This document shows, piece after piece, positions 16,885 to 26,188 of a stretch of DNA of 64,000 nucleotides (positions are counted from its first letter, which is position 1; each line of letters opens with the position of its first letter). A model generated the notes under the pieces. It searched no databases and was not told where the DNA came from. It saw only the letters and a list, made by a program, of their open reading frames with translations. Made by a program: the position numbers and the translations under genes. Source of the stretch: JAUIAI01 sp050633665 (lineage in GTDB: Bacteria > Pseudomonadota > Gammaproteobacteria > Burkholderiales > Burkholderiaceae_E). The DNA is taken from contig JBOEGY010000009.1 in the NCBI GenBank assembly GCA_050633665.1, positions 375,034-439,033 on the forward strand, given 5' to 3'.

Positions 16885-18141
16885 ATGTCTTTGTGTGACG
16901 TTATGACCGAAAAAGAGCTTAAACCAGCGACAACACCATCAACAGAAGAGGAGCCCGGTCTTCGTACGGCTATTGTCGAGACCGCGCGCGCAATCGACAC
17001 GGATATCCAGACGGCAAATCTGCCGGTTTATCGTGCGTCAACCGTGTTATTTGACAGTCTGGAGCAAGCGCGTGATCGCGGCAAACAGGTTGGCACCGGT
17101 GTGTTGCATCAAAGCACTTACAGCACGGTGGGCACACCGACTACTTTCGCCCTGATGGATGCCTTGTCCGAAATTGAAGGCCGGGGCGCCGATTGCCGTG
17201 CCGCCTTGATGCCGTCGGGCCTGGCTGCGATTACGACTGCGCTGCTTGCTTTTTTGAAACCCGGTGACTCCTTACTGATGAGTGATTCGGTCTACGGGCC
17301 GGCTCGCGTATTTGCGCAAAACATGTTGACCGATCTTGGCGTGCAGACAATTTTTTACGACCCCCACGCGAGCGCGGACGAAGTCGCTGCGCTGATTACG
17401 CCGACAACACGGGTGTTGTATCTGGAGAGCCCGGGGAGTTATACCTTTGAGTTACAGGATATGCCGGCCTTGTGTGCCATGGCGCGTGCCCGTGGTTTGA
17501 TCAGCATGGTGGACAATGCCTGGGCGTCGCCTGTTTTTGCACGGCCTTTTGATTGGGGCGTCGATCTGTCAATTCTTCCGCTGACCAAGTACTGGAGTGG
17601 CCATTCTGATGTCTTGATGGGCGCGGTAGTGGTTCGCGAAGAACACTGGCAGACCCTGTTTCGCGCGGTACGTCAGTTGGGCATGTGCGTGGGTGGGGAC
17701 GACGCTTTTTTGATTCTTCGTGGTTTACGCACCGCGCAGGTCCGGATGCAGCAACATCAGTCGAGCGCACTGGCAGTGGCCCGCTGGTTGCAGTCATTGC
17801 CCGAGGTGAAAACGGTGTTGCATCCGGCGCTGCCAGGGCATCCACACCACGAGCGGTTCAAGCGTGACTTTAGCGGTTCGAGCGGTTTGTTTTCTTTTGA
17901 ACTGAGTGCCACCGTAGGCGAACCTGCGATCAAGGCGCTGGTTGAGAAGCGCAAACACTTTGGTATGGGGTATTCATGGGGCGGCTTTGAGAGTCTGATC
18001 ATGCCGGCCAGCCTTGGCGGTATTCGGTCGGTGAGTCCGTGGCGCGGCGGACAACTGGTCCGCTTACATATCGGGCTCGAGGATCCCGGCGAACTGATTG
18101 CCGATCTCAATGATGGGTTTGAGTCGATGCGGCAGGCGTAA
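16885..18141 (+). CDS. metC: Cystathionine beta-lyase (Cys/Met metabolism PLP enzyme)
   Basis: The product has 418 residues from ATG 16885, or 412 from ATG 16903. It is a fold-type I PLP enzyme of the Cys/Met family. The PLP lysine lies in LPLTKYWSGHSDVLMG, and VHQSTYSTVGTPTTFAL-like residues in the N-terminal part and GYSWGGFESLIMP near the C-terminus favour a MetC-type beta-lyase over MetB or MetY. It converts cystathionine to homocysteine, ammonia and pyruvate. The dehydropantoate reductase-like gene begins 19 bases downstream. A separate MetY is encoded at 55685. Confidence 0.88.
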   Translation: MSLCDVMTEKELKPATTPSTEEEPGLRTAIVETARAIDTDIQTANLPVYRASTVLFDSLEQARDRGKQVGTGVLHQSTYSTVGTPTTFALMDALSEIEGRGADCRAALMPSGLAAITTALLAFLKPGDSLLMSDSVYGPARVFAQNMLTDLGVQTIFYDPHASADEVAALITPTTRVLYLESPGSYTFELQDMPALCAMARARGLISMVDNAWASPVFARPFDWGVDLSILPLTKYWSGHSDVLMGAVVVREEHWQTLFRAVRQLGMCVGGDDAFLILRGLRTAQVRMQQHQSSALAVARWLQSLPEVKTVLHPALPGHPHHERFKRDFSGSSGLFSFELSATVGEPAIKALVEKRKHFGMGYSWGGFESLIMPASLGGIRSVSPWRGGQLVRLHIGLEDPGELIADLNDGFESMRQA

Positions 18142-18160
18142 CCATGCAGGAGAGCAGATC

Positions 18161-19177
18161 ATGAAAGTAGGTGTTGTAGGGGCTGGCGCCATTGGCGGAC
18201 TGATTGCCGGTCGTATTGCCAGTCATGTGGCCGGACTGGTTCCGGAGTCACAAGTCTCTATTCTCGCGCGGGGGGCGTCCCTGGAACATTTGCAGAGAAA
18301 AGGGCTTGCCGTTTACGAGGCCGACCCGCAGGCATCCGATGGGTTTGCGAGAACGTTTGACGGGCCGGTCAATGCGTCGGATTCAGCAGCGGTACTAGGC
18401 GTTCAGGATATTCTGATTATCTCTCTGAAGTACAACGCGATGGCTGCGGTCGTGCCAAAGATCGCGCCCATGATTGGGCCTGAAACCATTATCTTTTCCG
18501 CAATGAATGGCGTTCCCTGGTGGTTTGCACACGGACTGTCCGCCGCGCCGGCGGGTATGAAGTTAGAGGCCGTTGATCCTGACGGTGTATTCAGCAAGGT
18601 CTTGCCGGTCGAGCAGGTTATCGGCTGTGTCGTTCACCTGGCCGGGTCTGTTCGTGGCCCGGGTGTCATTCAGCGAAACCTCGGTAACCGACTGGTCATT
18701 GGTGAGCCAAACGGCCAGATGACCGAACGACTACGCTCTGTCACCGAATTGCTCGAGCGCGCCCGCTTTGATGTTGAACCGACCGACAGCATCCACGCAG
18801 CCTTGTGGTTCAAATTGTGGGGCAACATGACCGTGAATCCGGTTTCCGCGATTACCGGTGCCTGGTCAGACGTGATTCTCGCCGACCCTCTGTTGCGCGG
18901 CTTTTTGTCAGATCTCATGCGCGAGGCAGCGCAGGTTGGAGACAAAATCGGCTTGCCAATTCACGAAGACCCGGAAAGCCGTCATCAGGTGACGGCGAAA
19001 CTCGGCGCGTTCAAGACTTCGATGCTGCAGGATGTCGAGGCAGGCAAGCCGCTTGAGCTGGACGCGCTGGTCGCAGCAGTGCGCGAGATCGCTCAGCAGG
19101 TGGATGTTCGTACGCCGCACATCGACGCCTTGCTGGGCCTGACTCGCGTCTTCGCCAAGACCAGAAACCTGCTCTGA
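18161..19177 (+). CDS. 2-dehydropantoate 2-reductase family oxidoreductase
   Basis: The product has 338 residues, starting MKVGVVGAGAIGGLIAGRIA with a clear NADP-binding GxGxxG. AGGAGAG precedes ATG 18161, which is why the 21-codon longer frame was not used. The C-terminal helical domain has KLWGNMTVNPVSAITGA, the conserved Lys/Asn region of the ketopantoate reductase (PanE/ApbA) fold. It could reduce ketopantoate in CoA synthesis, but many paralogues act on other 2-keto acids and no panB or panC is nearby. It is probably cotranscribed with metC. Confidence 0.85.
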   Translation: MKVGVVGAGAIGGLIAGRIASHVAGLVPESQVSILARGASLEHLQRKGLAVYEADPQASDGFARTFDGPVNASDSAAVLGVQDILIISLKYNAMAAVVPKIAPMIGPETIIFSAMNGVPWWFAHGLSAAPAGMKLEAVDPDGVFSKVLPVEQVIGCVVHLAGSVRGPGVIQRNLGNRLVIGEPNGQMTERLRSVTELLERARFDVEPTDSIHAALWFKLWGNMTVNPVSAITGAWSDVILADPLLRGFLSDLMREAAQVGDKIGLPIHEDPESRHQVTAKLGAFKTSMLQDVEAGKPLELDALVAAVREIAQQVDVRTPHIDALLGLTRVFAKTRNLL

Positions 19178-19238
19178 AAGCAATACGACCAATAATGACT
19201 GTTCTCTGCAAATTAAAACAACAAGGAGTTTCTCTCTG

Positions 19239-20264
19239 ATGGATTCCATCACTCAGATTGGATTGGGCGCGGCTGTCGGTGTAGCTGTTATGGGGCGTTC
19301 CCAACCGGTTTGGAAAAGTGCTTTGTTCGGGGCCGTCGCGGGCACGCTGCCTGATCTGGATGCTTTCGTGAGCTATGGTGACGACATTACCGAAATGGTG
19401 CGCCACCGTGGTGAAACTCACTCCATTTTCTGGCAGACCCTGGCTGCGCCGGCCATTGCGCTGGTGTTTGCCTTGCTGAGTAAAAGCACGAATCACTATT
19501 TCCGATGGTGGATCATGGTGTGGCTGGTGTTGCTGACTCATGCCGGACTCGACGCAATGACTGTTTACGGGACTCAGTTGTTCTTGCCTCGGGACCTGAC
19601 CCCGGTCGCGGTCGGCAGCATCTTCGTCATTGACCCACTCTATACCTTGCCGCTTTTTTTGGGGTTGGCGATGGTCTTGTTTACCCGTGCCGGGCGGCAT
19701 CGATGGAATTTTCTCGGCCTGCTGGTATCGACTGTGTACCTGGGCTGGACGCTCTATGCCCAGCAACAGGTGACCGATCTGGTGATGCGTTCGGCTGCTG
19801 CGAAAGAATTGACGGCCAAGGACATACTGGTAACACCAACGCCATTCAATTCGGTGTTGTGGCGTATTGTTCTGGTTCACCCCGACCGCTATGAGGAGGG
19901 TTTTTATTCGCTGGTTGATTCGCTGGTTGCGCCCGAGCGACCGCTGACATTCAATTCATTCTCGCGGGATCAAAGACTCGACGCGCAAACAGAAAATCTT
20001 GTTTCCGCCGAAAAACTGCGGCGCTTCACCAAGGGTTTCTATTCGGTTAGTGCAGTGGGTGACAGTGTCCGGATTACTGATCTACGGATGGGGCAGCATC
20101 CGTATTTCGCCTTTTCCTTTGAGTTTGCCCGGCTTGAGAATGGTCAGCTAAAAGCAGTGCTGCCTCGCAATACGGCCTCTCGCGCTTCGCTACCGGTGGG
20201 CGACTATGCCCGTTGGCTTTTTGACCGCGCTCGCAGCCACACCATGAGCGCTCCACCTTTTTGA
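19239..20264 (+). CDS. YdjM-like membrane-bound metal-dependent hydrolase
   Basis: The product has 341 residues. The N-terminal 140 residues match the YdjM family: MDSITQIGLGAAVGVAVMG, GTLPDLDAFV with the metal-binding Asp pair, HRGETHSIFW with His residues, and LLTHAGLDAMTVYG. Several hydrophobic helices follow to about residue 180, then a soluble C-terminal part of ~150 residues. Members are predicted inner-membrane zinc hydrolases of unknown substrate. AAGGAG lies just upstream of the start. arsC follows after 11 bases. Confidence 0.85.
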   Translation: MDSITQIGLGAAVGVAVMGRSQPVWKSALFGAVAGTLPDLDAFVSYGDDITEMVRHRGETHSIFWQTLAAPAIALVFALLSKSTNHYFRWWIMVWLVLLTHAGLDAMTVYGTQLFLPRDLTPVAVGSIFVIDPLYTLPLFLGLAMVLFTRAGRHRWNFLGLLVSTVYLGWTLYAQQQVTDLVMRSAAAKELTAKDILVTPTPFNSVLWRIVLVHPDRYEEGFYSLVDSLVAPERPLTFNSFSRDQRLDAQTENLVSAEKLRRFTKGFYSVSAVGDSVRITDLRMGQHPYFAFSFEFARLENGQLKAVLPRNTASRASLPVGDYARWLFDRARSHTMSAPPF

Positions 20265-20275
20265 GTTAAATACCG

Positions 20276-20629
20276 ATGACGATTACGATTTACCACAACC
20301 CCAAGTGCGGCACTTCGCGCAATACACTTGCCATGATTCGGGACAGCGGAGTGGAACCCGATGTGATCGAATATCTTTCGAATCCACCGACTCGCGAGCG
20401 GCTTGTTGAGCTGCTTGGCCTGATGCAGATCAGCCCCCGGGAGTTGCTGCGTCAACGCGGTACGCCTTATGACGAAATGGGGCTTGACGATATGACGCTC
20501 AGCGACGATCAGTTGATTGATGCGATGATTGCCACACCGATTCTGATCAATCGTCCGATAGTCGTGACGCCTAAAGGCGTGCGTTTATGCCGGCCGTCGG
20601 AAACCGTATTGCCGTTGCTGGAGGGCTGA
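20276..20629 (+). CDS. arsC: Arsenate reductase ArsC (glutaredoxin-coupled family)
   Basis: The product has 117 residues. The catalytic cysteine is Cys12 in YHNPKCGTSRNTL, and the family signature ILINRPIVVTPKGVRLCRP is near the C-terminus. ArsC-family proteins reduce arsenate to arsenite with glutathione and glutaredoxin, though YffB/Spx-like relatives share the fold. No arsB, arsR or ACR3 neighbour is present, so a role in arsenic resistance is not supported by context. It lies 13 bases before the acyl-CoA ligase gene. Confidence 0.87.
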   Translation: MTITIYHNPKCGTSRNTLAMIRDSGVEPDVIEYLSNPPTRERLVELLGLMQISPRELLRQRGTPYDEMGLDDMTLSDDQLIDAMIATPILINRPIVVTPKGVRLCRPSETVLPLLEG

Positions 20630-20642
20630 GCCTCAGCCTGGC

Positions 20643-22364
20643 ATGAACCGAGAAACGGAGAACACAGTGAATACCGAAGCCGGATCCAATATGCATGCCT
20701 TGTATAACGAGGATTTGCCGAAAAACCCCGCTAACTTCTCGGCTCTGACACCCGTTTCCCTGATGCACTGGGCCGCTGATGTTTACCCGTCACACCCGGC
20801 TGTGTTGCACGGCAATTTATCCTATTCGTGGGCCGAGGTCGCCGAAAGAGCGCAATGCCTCGCCGCCGCCCTGCTGGACAAAGGCGTGGGCCGGGCCGAC
20901 ACGGTTTCGGCAATTTTGCCCAATACACCCGCGATGATTGATTTGCATTACGCATTACCCATGATCGGCGCGGTACTCAACAGTATCAACACCCGTCTGG
21001 ATGCAAGCACGATTGCTTTTATTCTTTCACACAGTGAGTCGCGTCTATTCTTTGTTGACAGCGAGTTCGCCGGGCTGGTCGGCGAGGCGCTTGATCTGTT
21101 GCGGGCGCAAGGCAAGACGCCCCCGGAGATCATCGATGTTATTGATCCGGTTTATCAGCCGGCTCAGGTTCCGGGCCGCCTTGGCGAATCAGACCTGGAT
21201 GCCTTGTTGCTCGCCGGGCTGTCGCTTCGGGAGGATCCCTCCTTGGCGGCATCATGCACCGGGCCGGCAGATGAATGGGATGCGATTGGCCTGAATTACA
21301 CCTCGGGAACCACCGGCAATCCCAAAGGAGTCGTTGTCCATCACCGTGGCGCTTATCTGAACGCGATTGGCAATATTGTGGCCTGGAACCTGCCGCGTCA
21401 TCCGGTGTATTTGTGGACGTTGCCGATGTTTCACTGCAATGGCTGGTGTTTTCCCTGGACGGTTCCTGCGGTAGCAGGCACGCATGTCTGCCTGCGAAAG
21501 GTAGAGGCACCGCTTATTTTTGAGCTGATCCGTCGCCATCGGGTCACTCACTATTGTGGTGCCCCGGTTGTCCATGCGGCCTTGGCGAACGCTCCGGCCG
21601 AGCTAAGCGAGGGCATCGACTGGACAGTCAAAGCGATGGTTGCCGGCGCTTCGCCGCCAGCATCACTGATAGCCGGTCTGGATAAGATCGGCTTTGACGT
21701 GACGCATGTCTATGGCCTGACCGAGGTTTATGGCCCTGCCGCCGTTTGCGCCAAGCATGAGCAATGGCAGGCGCTGTCGCTGTCTGAGCGGGCCGAGAAG
21801 AACGCGCGCCAGGGGGTCCGCTATCAGCTTCAGCAAAGCATGACGGTTCTGAATCCTGAAACCATGCAGCCAGTGCCGCGCGACGCAACCAGTATGGGAG
21901 AGGTGATGTTCAAGGGGAATATCACGATGAAAGGCTATCTGAAGAATCCAACCGCTACCAGCGAAGCCTTTGCCGGTGGCTGGTTTCATACCGGCGACCT
22001 CGGAGTCATGGATAGTGATGGGTATGTCCGCTTGAAAGACCGGGCCAAGGACATCATTATTTCGGGCGGCGAGAACATATCTTCAATTGAAGTCGAAGAT
22101 GTTCTCTATAACCATCCGGCGGTATTGGCCTGCGCCGTGGTGGCTAAGGCAGACCCTAAATGGGGCGAGACACCCTTGGCGTTCGTTGAGCTGAAAACAG
22201 ACGGCGTAGCGAGCGCCGAAGAGTTGATAGAGCATTGCCGCCAGGGCCTGGCGCATTTCAAGTGTCCGCGCGAAATTCGATTCACAGAATTGCCCAAAAC
22301 CTCAACCGGCAAAATTCAGAAGAATGTCTTGCGTGAGCAGATCGGATCCGCCGGCGCAATCTAG
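20643..22364 (+). CDS. Acyl-CoA synthetase, AMP-forming (DmdB-like/medium-chain type)
   Basis: The product has 573 residues from ATG 20643. A GTG at 20667 is an alternative start. AMP-binding motifs are clear: NYTSGTTGNPKGVVVHHRG (about 217-235), VYGLTEVYGP, the hinge and adenylate-binding WFHTGDLG, and the C-terminal PKTSTGKIQKNVL. It activates a carboxylic acid to acyl-AMP and then the CoA thioester. The long insertion before the P-loop and the sequence LPMFHCNGWCFPW are typical of the 3-methylmercaptopropionyl-CoA ligase (DmdB)/medium-chain group, but the substrate is not certain. Its stop shares a CTAG with the convergent VOC gene. Confidence 0.88.
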   Translation: MNRETENTVNTEAGSNMHALYNEDLPKNPANFSALTPVSLMHWAADVYPSHPAVLHGNLSYSWAEVAERAQCLAAALLDKGVGRADTVSAILPNTPAMIDLHYALPMIGAVLNSINTRLDASTIAFILSHSESRLFFVDSEFAGLVGEALDLLRAQGKTPPEIIDVIDPVYQPAQVPGRLGESDLDALLLAGLSLREDPSLAASCTGPADEWDAIGLNYTSGTTGNPKGVVVHHRGAYLNAIGNIVAWNLPRHPVYLWTLPMFHCNGWCFPWTVPAVAGTHVCLRKVEAPLIFELIRRHRVTHYCGAPVVHAALANAPAELSEGIDWTVKAMVAGASPPASLIAGLDKIGFDVTHVYGLTEVYGPAAVCAKHEQWQALSLSERAEKNARQGVRYQLQQSMTVLNPETMQPVPRDATSMGEVMFKGNITMKGYLKNPTATSEAFAGGWFHTGDLGVMDSDGYVRLKDRAKDIIISGGENISSIEVEDVLYNHPAVLACAVVAKADPKWGETPLAFVELKTDGVASAEELIEHCRQGLAHFKCPREIRFTELPKTSTGKIQKNVLREQIGSAGAI

Positions 22365-23023
22365 TCGAGTATTGCCCAGCCCTGCGGCGTTTGAAATTCG
22401 GCAGCGAGCATTGCACTCGGGTGTTCGCTAATCCGGATGCGGCGATCATGCTGCAGCGGTGCCAGTCGCTGGCAATAGTCGGCCGGACCGCGCAGGTGTA
22501 AGGCAATCATCGTGGCGCCGTGGGACTTTAATCCCTGGCCGGGCGGTGTCTGGTCCTCCCAGTCAATCAGCGTCGGTAGCAACAGATCGTCCGGATGCCC
22601 GATCATCGGCCGTTGGGTGATTTTCCAGTGCATATCACCCCGGCTCATGGCGCTGGTCTTACCATGGTCAAATCCGAGCAAAGCACTGGTGGCCGGAATA
22701 TCGCTGGTGCGAAGCAGGTAGTGAACCAGCCTCGGTCGGATTGATATCCGGTCTTGCATAGCCGGTAAGTCCAGTCCGAAAGGACGGGGTTTGTCGGGCT
22801 GGGGCTGAGCCGGGTCAGGCGCGATGATCTCAAGATAAGATCCACCGCCGATTTGCAGCAAGCTGTTGTGGGTCCCCCAGCCCAGGTGCTGGCCCCCCTG
22901 ATCCGGCAGGACGCCGAAGCGCTCCCGAATGTATTTGTTGCCTGCGCGAAGGCTGTCGGCGGCCAGGACCAGATGGTCTAAAGCGATCTCGGAGGCGGGG
23001 TTTTGAGAATCGAGGTGAGTCAT
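22361..23023 (-). CDS. VOC (glyoxalase-like) superfamily protein
   Basis: The product has 220 residues, starting MTHLDSQNPASEIALDHLVLAADS. An in-frame GTG lies eight codons upstream at 23047. The N-terminal LDHLVLAADSLRAGNKYIRERFG and the segment GGQHLGWGTHNSLLQIGGGSYLEII fit the large glyoxalase-like family where a His and Glu of the paired beta-alpha-beta-beta-beta modules hold a metal. The exact reaction is unknown. It stands alone on the minus strand, converging with the acyl-CoA ligase with a 4-base overlap and divergent from argS. Confidence 0.82.
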   Translation of the reverse strand: MTHLDSQNPASEIALDHLVLAADSLRAGNKYIRERFGVLPDQGGQHLGWGTHNSLLQIGGGSYLEIIAPDPAQPQPDKPRPFGLDLPAMQDRISIRPRLVHYLLRTSDIPATSALLGFDHGKTSAMSRGDMHWKITQRPMIGHPDDLLLPTLIDWEDQTPPGQGLKSHGATMIALHLRGPADYCQRLAPLQHDRRIRISEHPSAMLAAEFQTPQGWAILD

Positions 23024-23095
23024 TGACTTACGAGGGTGGTTCAACACACCACAGTTTGCGGAATTTTCTTTCAGGCTGCCAAGTACAATTCTTAA

Positions 23096-24847
23096 ATGTT
23101 ACGCGAACAGAAAAACTATATTGCCGGGCTCTTTGATTCAGCTCTGGCAAAAATACTTCAGGAGTCTGGCGACCTGCCCGACGGTTTTCAGGCGCCTGGC
23201 GCCGTGCTCGAGCGACCGCGCCAGGCCTCTCACGGGGATTTGGCCTGCAACCTTGCCTTGCAAGTTGCCAAGCCACTTAAGAAGAATCCGCGGGAGATTG
23301 CTCAGCAACTGGTCAGCACGCTGGATCAGTTACGCGATCCGGCGATTGTCGCCGGGTTCGAGATTGCCGGCCCGGGCTTCATCAATATCCGGGTGACCGA
23401 CGAGGCTAGGCGCCGGGTGGTCGCGATCGCCTTGCAAGCGGGCGACGGCTTTGGGCTGAACAAGAGCGGGCAGGGGCAGCGGGTGGTGGTCGAGTTCGTC
23501 TCGGCAAATCCGACCGGGCCGCTGCATGTGGGTCATGGCCGACAGGCCGCTCTTGGCGACAGTCTGGCGGCATTGCTTGCGGCCAATGGCTGGCAGGTGC
23601 AGCGTGAGTTCTACTACAACGATGCGGGCGCCCAGATCGATAACCTCGCCCTTTCGGTCCAGGCGCGGGCCAGAGGCATTTCCGTCGATGATCCGTCATT
23701 CCCTGCCGACGGTTACCGCGGCGAGTACATCAACGACATCGCGACCGACTATCTGGCCGGCGTCTCGATCGAAACGGGCGGGTCGCCGGTGATCGGTCAG
23801 GCTGACCTGGATAATCTTCCGGCAATCAGGCAGTTTGCAGTTGCCTATCTGCGGCGTGAGCAAAATACTGATCTTGCCGCGTTCGGGGTTCAGTTTGACT
23901 GTTTTTATCTCGAATCATCCCTGTATAGCGACGGGCTGGTCGACAAGACAGTCGCTGCATTGGTCGAGTCTGGTCATACCTATGAATCTGATGGCGCGCT
24001 GTGGTTGCGAACCACCGATTTTGGCGACGACAAAGACCGCGTGATGCGCAAAAGCGAAGGCGGCTATACCTATTTCGTCCCGGATGTTGCTTACCATATT
24101 ACAAAATGGCAACGTGGGTTCACGAAAGCGATCAATGTTCAGGGGACCGACCATCACGGCACGATCGCCCGGGTAAGAGCCGGTCTTGCCGCGCTCGATG
24201 TTGGCATTCCCAGCGGTTATCCCGACTATGTTCTGCACAAAATGGTGTCGGTGGTTCGAGGTGGACAGGAGGTCAAAATCTCAAAGCGGGCCGGGTCGTA
24301 TGTGACCGTCCGGGATCTGATCGAATGGAGTTCAGGGGAAGAAGCCAAAAAAGGCAATCTGGTTCGCGGGCGCGATGCGGTCCGCTTCTTCCTGATTTCG
24401 CGTAAGGCGGACACCCAGTTTGTCTTCGACATAGACCTGGCGCTGGCACAGACGGACGAGAATCCTGTCTATTACATCCAGTATGCCCATGCCCGGATCT
24501 GTTCGGTATTGTCACAACAGGATCAGTCAGATGCGGCATTGGTACAACATGCCGAAGTGGCCACTAACCTCCAGGCACTCACTAACGAACGTGAGTACTC
24601 ACTTATGACGAAGCTCTCTGAATGGCCGGATGTCTTAAGCTCGGCCGCCGAAGAGCTGGCGCCTCATTCCGTCGCCTTCTACTTAAAGGACTTAGCCGCA
24701 GCGTTGCATAGTTACTATAATGCGGAGCGATTCCTGGTCGACGACCCGGGCTTGCGAAAGGCTCGTTTGATCCTGTTGCTGGCTGTGCGTCAGGTGTTGC
24801 GAAACGGTCTGTCAATCATTGGTGTTTCGGCACCCAACCGAATGTAA
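23096..24847 (+). CDS. argS: Arginyl-tRNA synthetase
   Basis: The product has 583 residues and is a class I synthetase that charges tRNA-Arg. The N-terminal Add-1 domain is followed by the HIGH motif in NPTGPLHVGHGRQ (about 139-150) and the KMSK-like loop VKISKRAGSY. The C-terminal anticodon-binding helical domain ends with LLAVRQVLRNGLSIIGVSAPNRM, the usual end for ArgRS. The SPOR-domain gene follows 11 bases downstream, an arrangement common in proteobacteria (argS then ftsN-like then dsbA). Confidence 0.96.
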   Translation: MLREQKNYIAGLFDSALAKILQESGDLPDGFQAPGAVLERPRQASHGDLACNLALQVAKPLKKNPREIAQQLVSTLDQLRDPAIVAGFEIAGPGFINIRVTDEARRRVVAIALQAGDGFGLNKSGQGQRVVVEFVSANPTGPLHVGHGRQAALGDSLAALLAANGWQVQREFYYNDAGAQIDNLALSVQARARGISVDDPSFPADGYRGEYINDIATDYLAGVSIETGGSPVIGQADLDNLPAIRQFAVAYLRREQNTDLAAFGVQFDCFYLESSLYSDGLVDKTVAALVESGHTYESDGALWLRTTDFGDDKDRVMRKSEGGYTYFVPDVAYHITKWQRGFTKAINVQGTDHHGTIARVRAGLAALDVGIPSGYPDYVLHKMVSVVRGGQEVKISKRAGSYVTVRDLIEWSSGEEAKKGNLVRGRDAVRFFLISRKADTQFVFDIDLALAQTDENPVYYIQYAHARICSVLSQQDQSDAALVQHAEVATNLQALTNEREYSLMTKLSEWPDVLSSAAEELAPHSVAFYLKDLAAALHSYYNAERFLVDDPGLRKARLILLLAVRQVLRNGLSIIGVSAPNRM

Positions 24848-24858
24848 AACGATTCCTC

Positions 24859-25461
24859 ATGACTTCTGCCTCTTGTCCAATCGAATCGACCGCCGGCGGG
24901 CATCGACTGTCTTCTCAGCGCCCAGGTAGTTCCCGGCGTCAGGCCGGTGGTACCGCAGTTGGCTTCCTGGTGGGTGTGGTCGCCGGCCTTCTGGTGGCGG
25001 CAATAGCCGCGTTGCTGGCAACCCGCGCCCCGTTGCCACTGATCAACAAGAGTGATCAGGTCAACGCCATAAAGGTGGCGCCCCAGGCTGGCCAGACACC
25101 TGACCCGAATCGGCCATTGTTCCGCGAGGAGCAGGCAGAGCAGGCAAAAGCCGATCCGTCCGTTCAGCAGGAAACTGACTCTGATGCTGCGCCGATTATT
25201 TCTGCCGCGCCTCGGACCGCCCCTGGCGCCAGTACAGTCTATCTATTGCAGGCTGGCGCGTTTCGCGTGCAGGCAGATGCCGAATCCATGCGCGGTCAAC
25301 TCACGCTGATGGGCTTTGAACCCCGGGTGGCTGCCGCCCAGATCAATAATGAAATACTCTATCGGGTCCGAATCGGCCCCTACAAGGCGCTGGATTCAAT
25401 GAATATCGCCCGTGCACGGCTCGCCGACAACGGAATTGAGGCGTCAGTCGTTAGGCAGTAG
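24859..25461 (+). CDS. FtsN-like SPOR-domain membrane protein
   Basis: The product has 200 residues: a cytosolic N-terminus of about 30 residues, one transmembrane helix (about 33-55, VGFLVGVVAGLLVAAIAALLA), a Pro/Ala/Glu-rich periplasmic linker, and a C-terminal SPOR domain (about 125-200, VYLLQAGAFRVQADAESMRGQL, then RVRIGPYKALDSMNIARARL). SPOR domains bind denuded peptidoglycan at the division septum. This bitopic layout is that of FtsN, though the protein is short. It sits between argS and dsbA. Confidence 0.87.
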   Translation: MTSASCPIESTAGGHRLSSQRPGSSRRQAGGTAVGFLVGVVAGLLVAAIAALLATRAPLPLINKSDQVNAIKVAPQAGQTPDPNRPLFREEQAEQAKADPSVQQETDSDAAPIISAAPRTAPGASTVYLLQAGAFRVQADAESMRGQLTLMGFEPRVAAAQINNEILYRVRIGPYKALDSMNIARARLADNGIEASVVRQ

Positions 25462-25541
25462 GCACTTATCGTACTAACTACTACCGGGCCGATTGCGGCT
25501 TCGGGTCTTTGACCAATTATTCGCTGTACTGGAGCAACCCA

Positions 25542-26174
25542 ATGAGCAAACGTGAATTTCTGATGAGTTCCGCCGCACTGGCTGCTGCATCCGCTCTCCC
25601 CATGAGCACTGCAAGCGCAGCCCAGGCGGGCAAAGACTACCGGCTGATCAAGCCACCACAGCGCACCGAAGTCGCGGCCGGCAAGATTGAAGTGGTCGAA
25701 TTCTTCTGGTTTGCCTGCCCGCATTGCTACTCGCTGGAGCCGATTGTTGATGAATGGGCCGCCAAACTGCCCGACGACGTCGAGTTTCGCCGAATTCATG
25801 TGCAATTTCGTCAGCCGAAGCACCAGCAGATCTTCTACACCTTGCAGGCACTGGGTGAAGACAAGCGACTGGCGCTGAAGGTGTTCGAGGCGATCCACAA
25901 AGAACGCAAACGCATGAACAAGGTAGGTGAAATCAAGGACTGGGCGGTTGCCAACGGTCTGGATGGTGACAAGTTCATGAGTACCTTTGATTCATTCGGT
26001 ATCCGGACCCAGATGAGCCGTGCGACCAAGGCTGTAGAGACATTTGGCGTCGATAGCGTGCCAATGCTAGCCGTTAACGGTAAATACCTGACATCACCGT
26101 CAATGGTCGGCAGTAACGCCGGCGTGTTGAAAGTGGTTGAAGACCTGATTCAAATGGAGCGCAAAGCGGCCTGA
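25542..26174 (+). CDS. dsbA: Thiol:disulfide interchange protein DsbA
   Basis: The product has 210 residues from ATG 25542, chosen because the signal peptide then starts correctly (MSKREFLMSSAALAAASAL). The active site Cys59-Pro-His-Cys62 lies in FFWFACPHCYSLEP, and the cis-proline is in VDSVPMLAVNG. DsbA introduces disulfides into periplasmic proteins. The signal sequence reads S-K-R-E-F-L-M, close to the Tat consensus but with Lys-Arg instead of Arg-Arg, so Sec export is the safer guess. It follows the SPOR gene and precedes an SDR gene by 14 bases. Confidence 0.94.
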   Translation: MSKREFLMSSAALAAASALPMSTASAAQAGKDYRLIKPPQRTEVAAGKIEVVEFFWFACPHCYSLEPIVDEWAAKLPDDVEFRRIHVQFRQPKHQQIFYTLQALGEDKRLALKVFEAIHKERKRMNKVGEIKDWAVANGLDGDKFMSTFDSFGIRTQMSRATKAVETFGVDSVPMLAVNGKYLTSPSMVGSNAGVLKVVEDLIQMERKAA

Positions 26175-26188
26175 TCTGGCCACAGGTA

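Noticed and set aside
19011..19880. A 289-codon minus-strand frame across the end of the PanE-like gene and the YdjM-like gene
   Set aside because: The composition is rich in Gln, His and Arg with no fold pattern, and both plus-strand genes are well supported.
20276..20629. An arsenic-resistance operon around arsC
   Set aside because: No arsR, arsB or ACR3 neighbour exists. The gene is embedded between unrelated genes.
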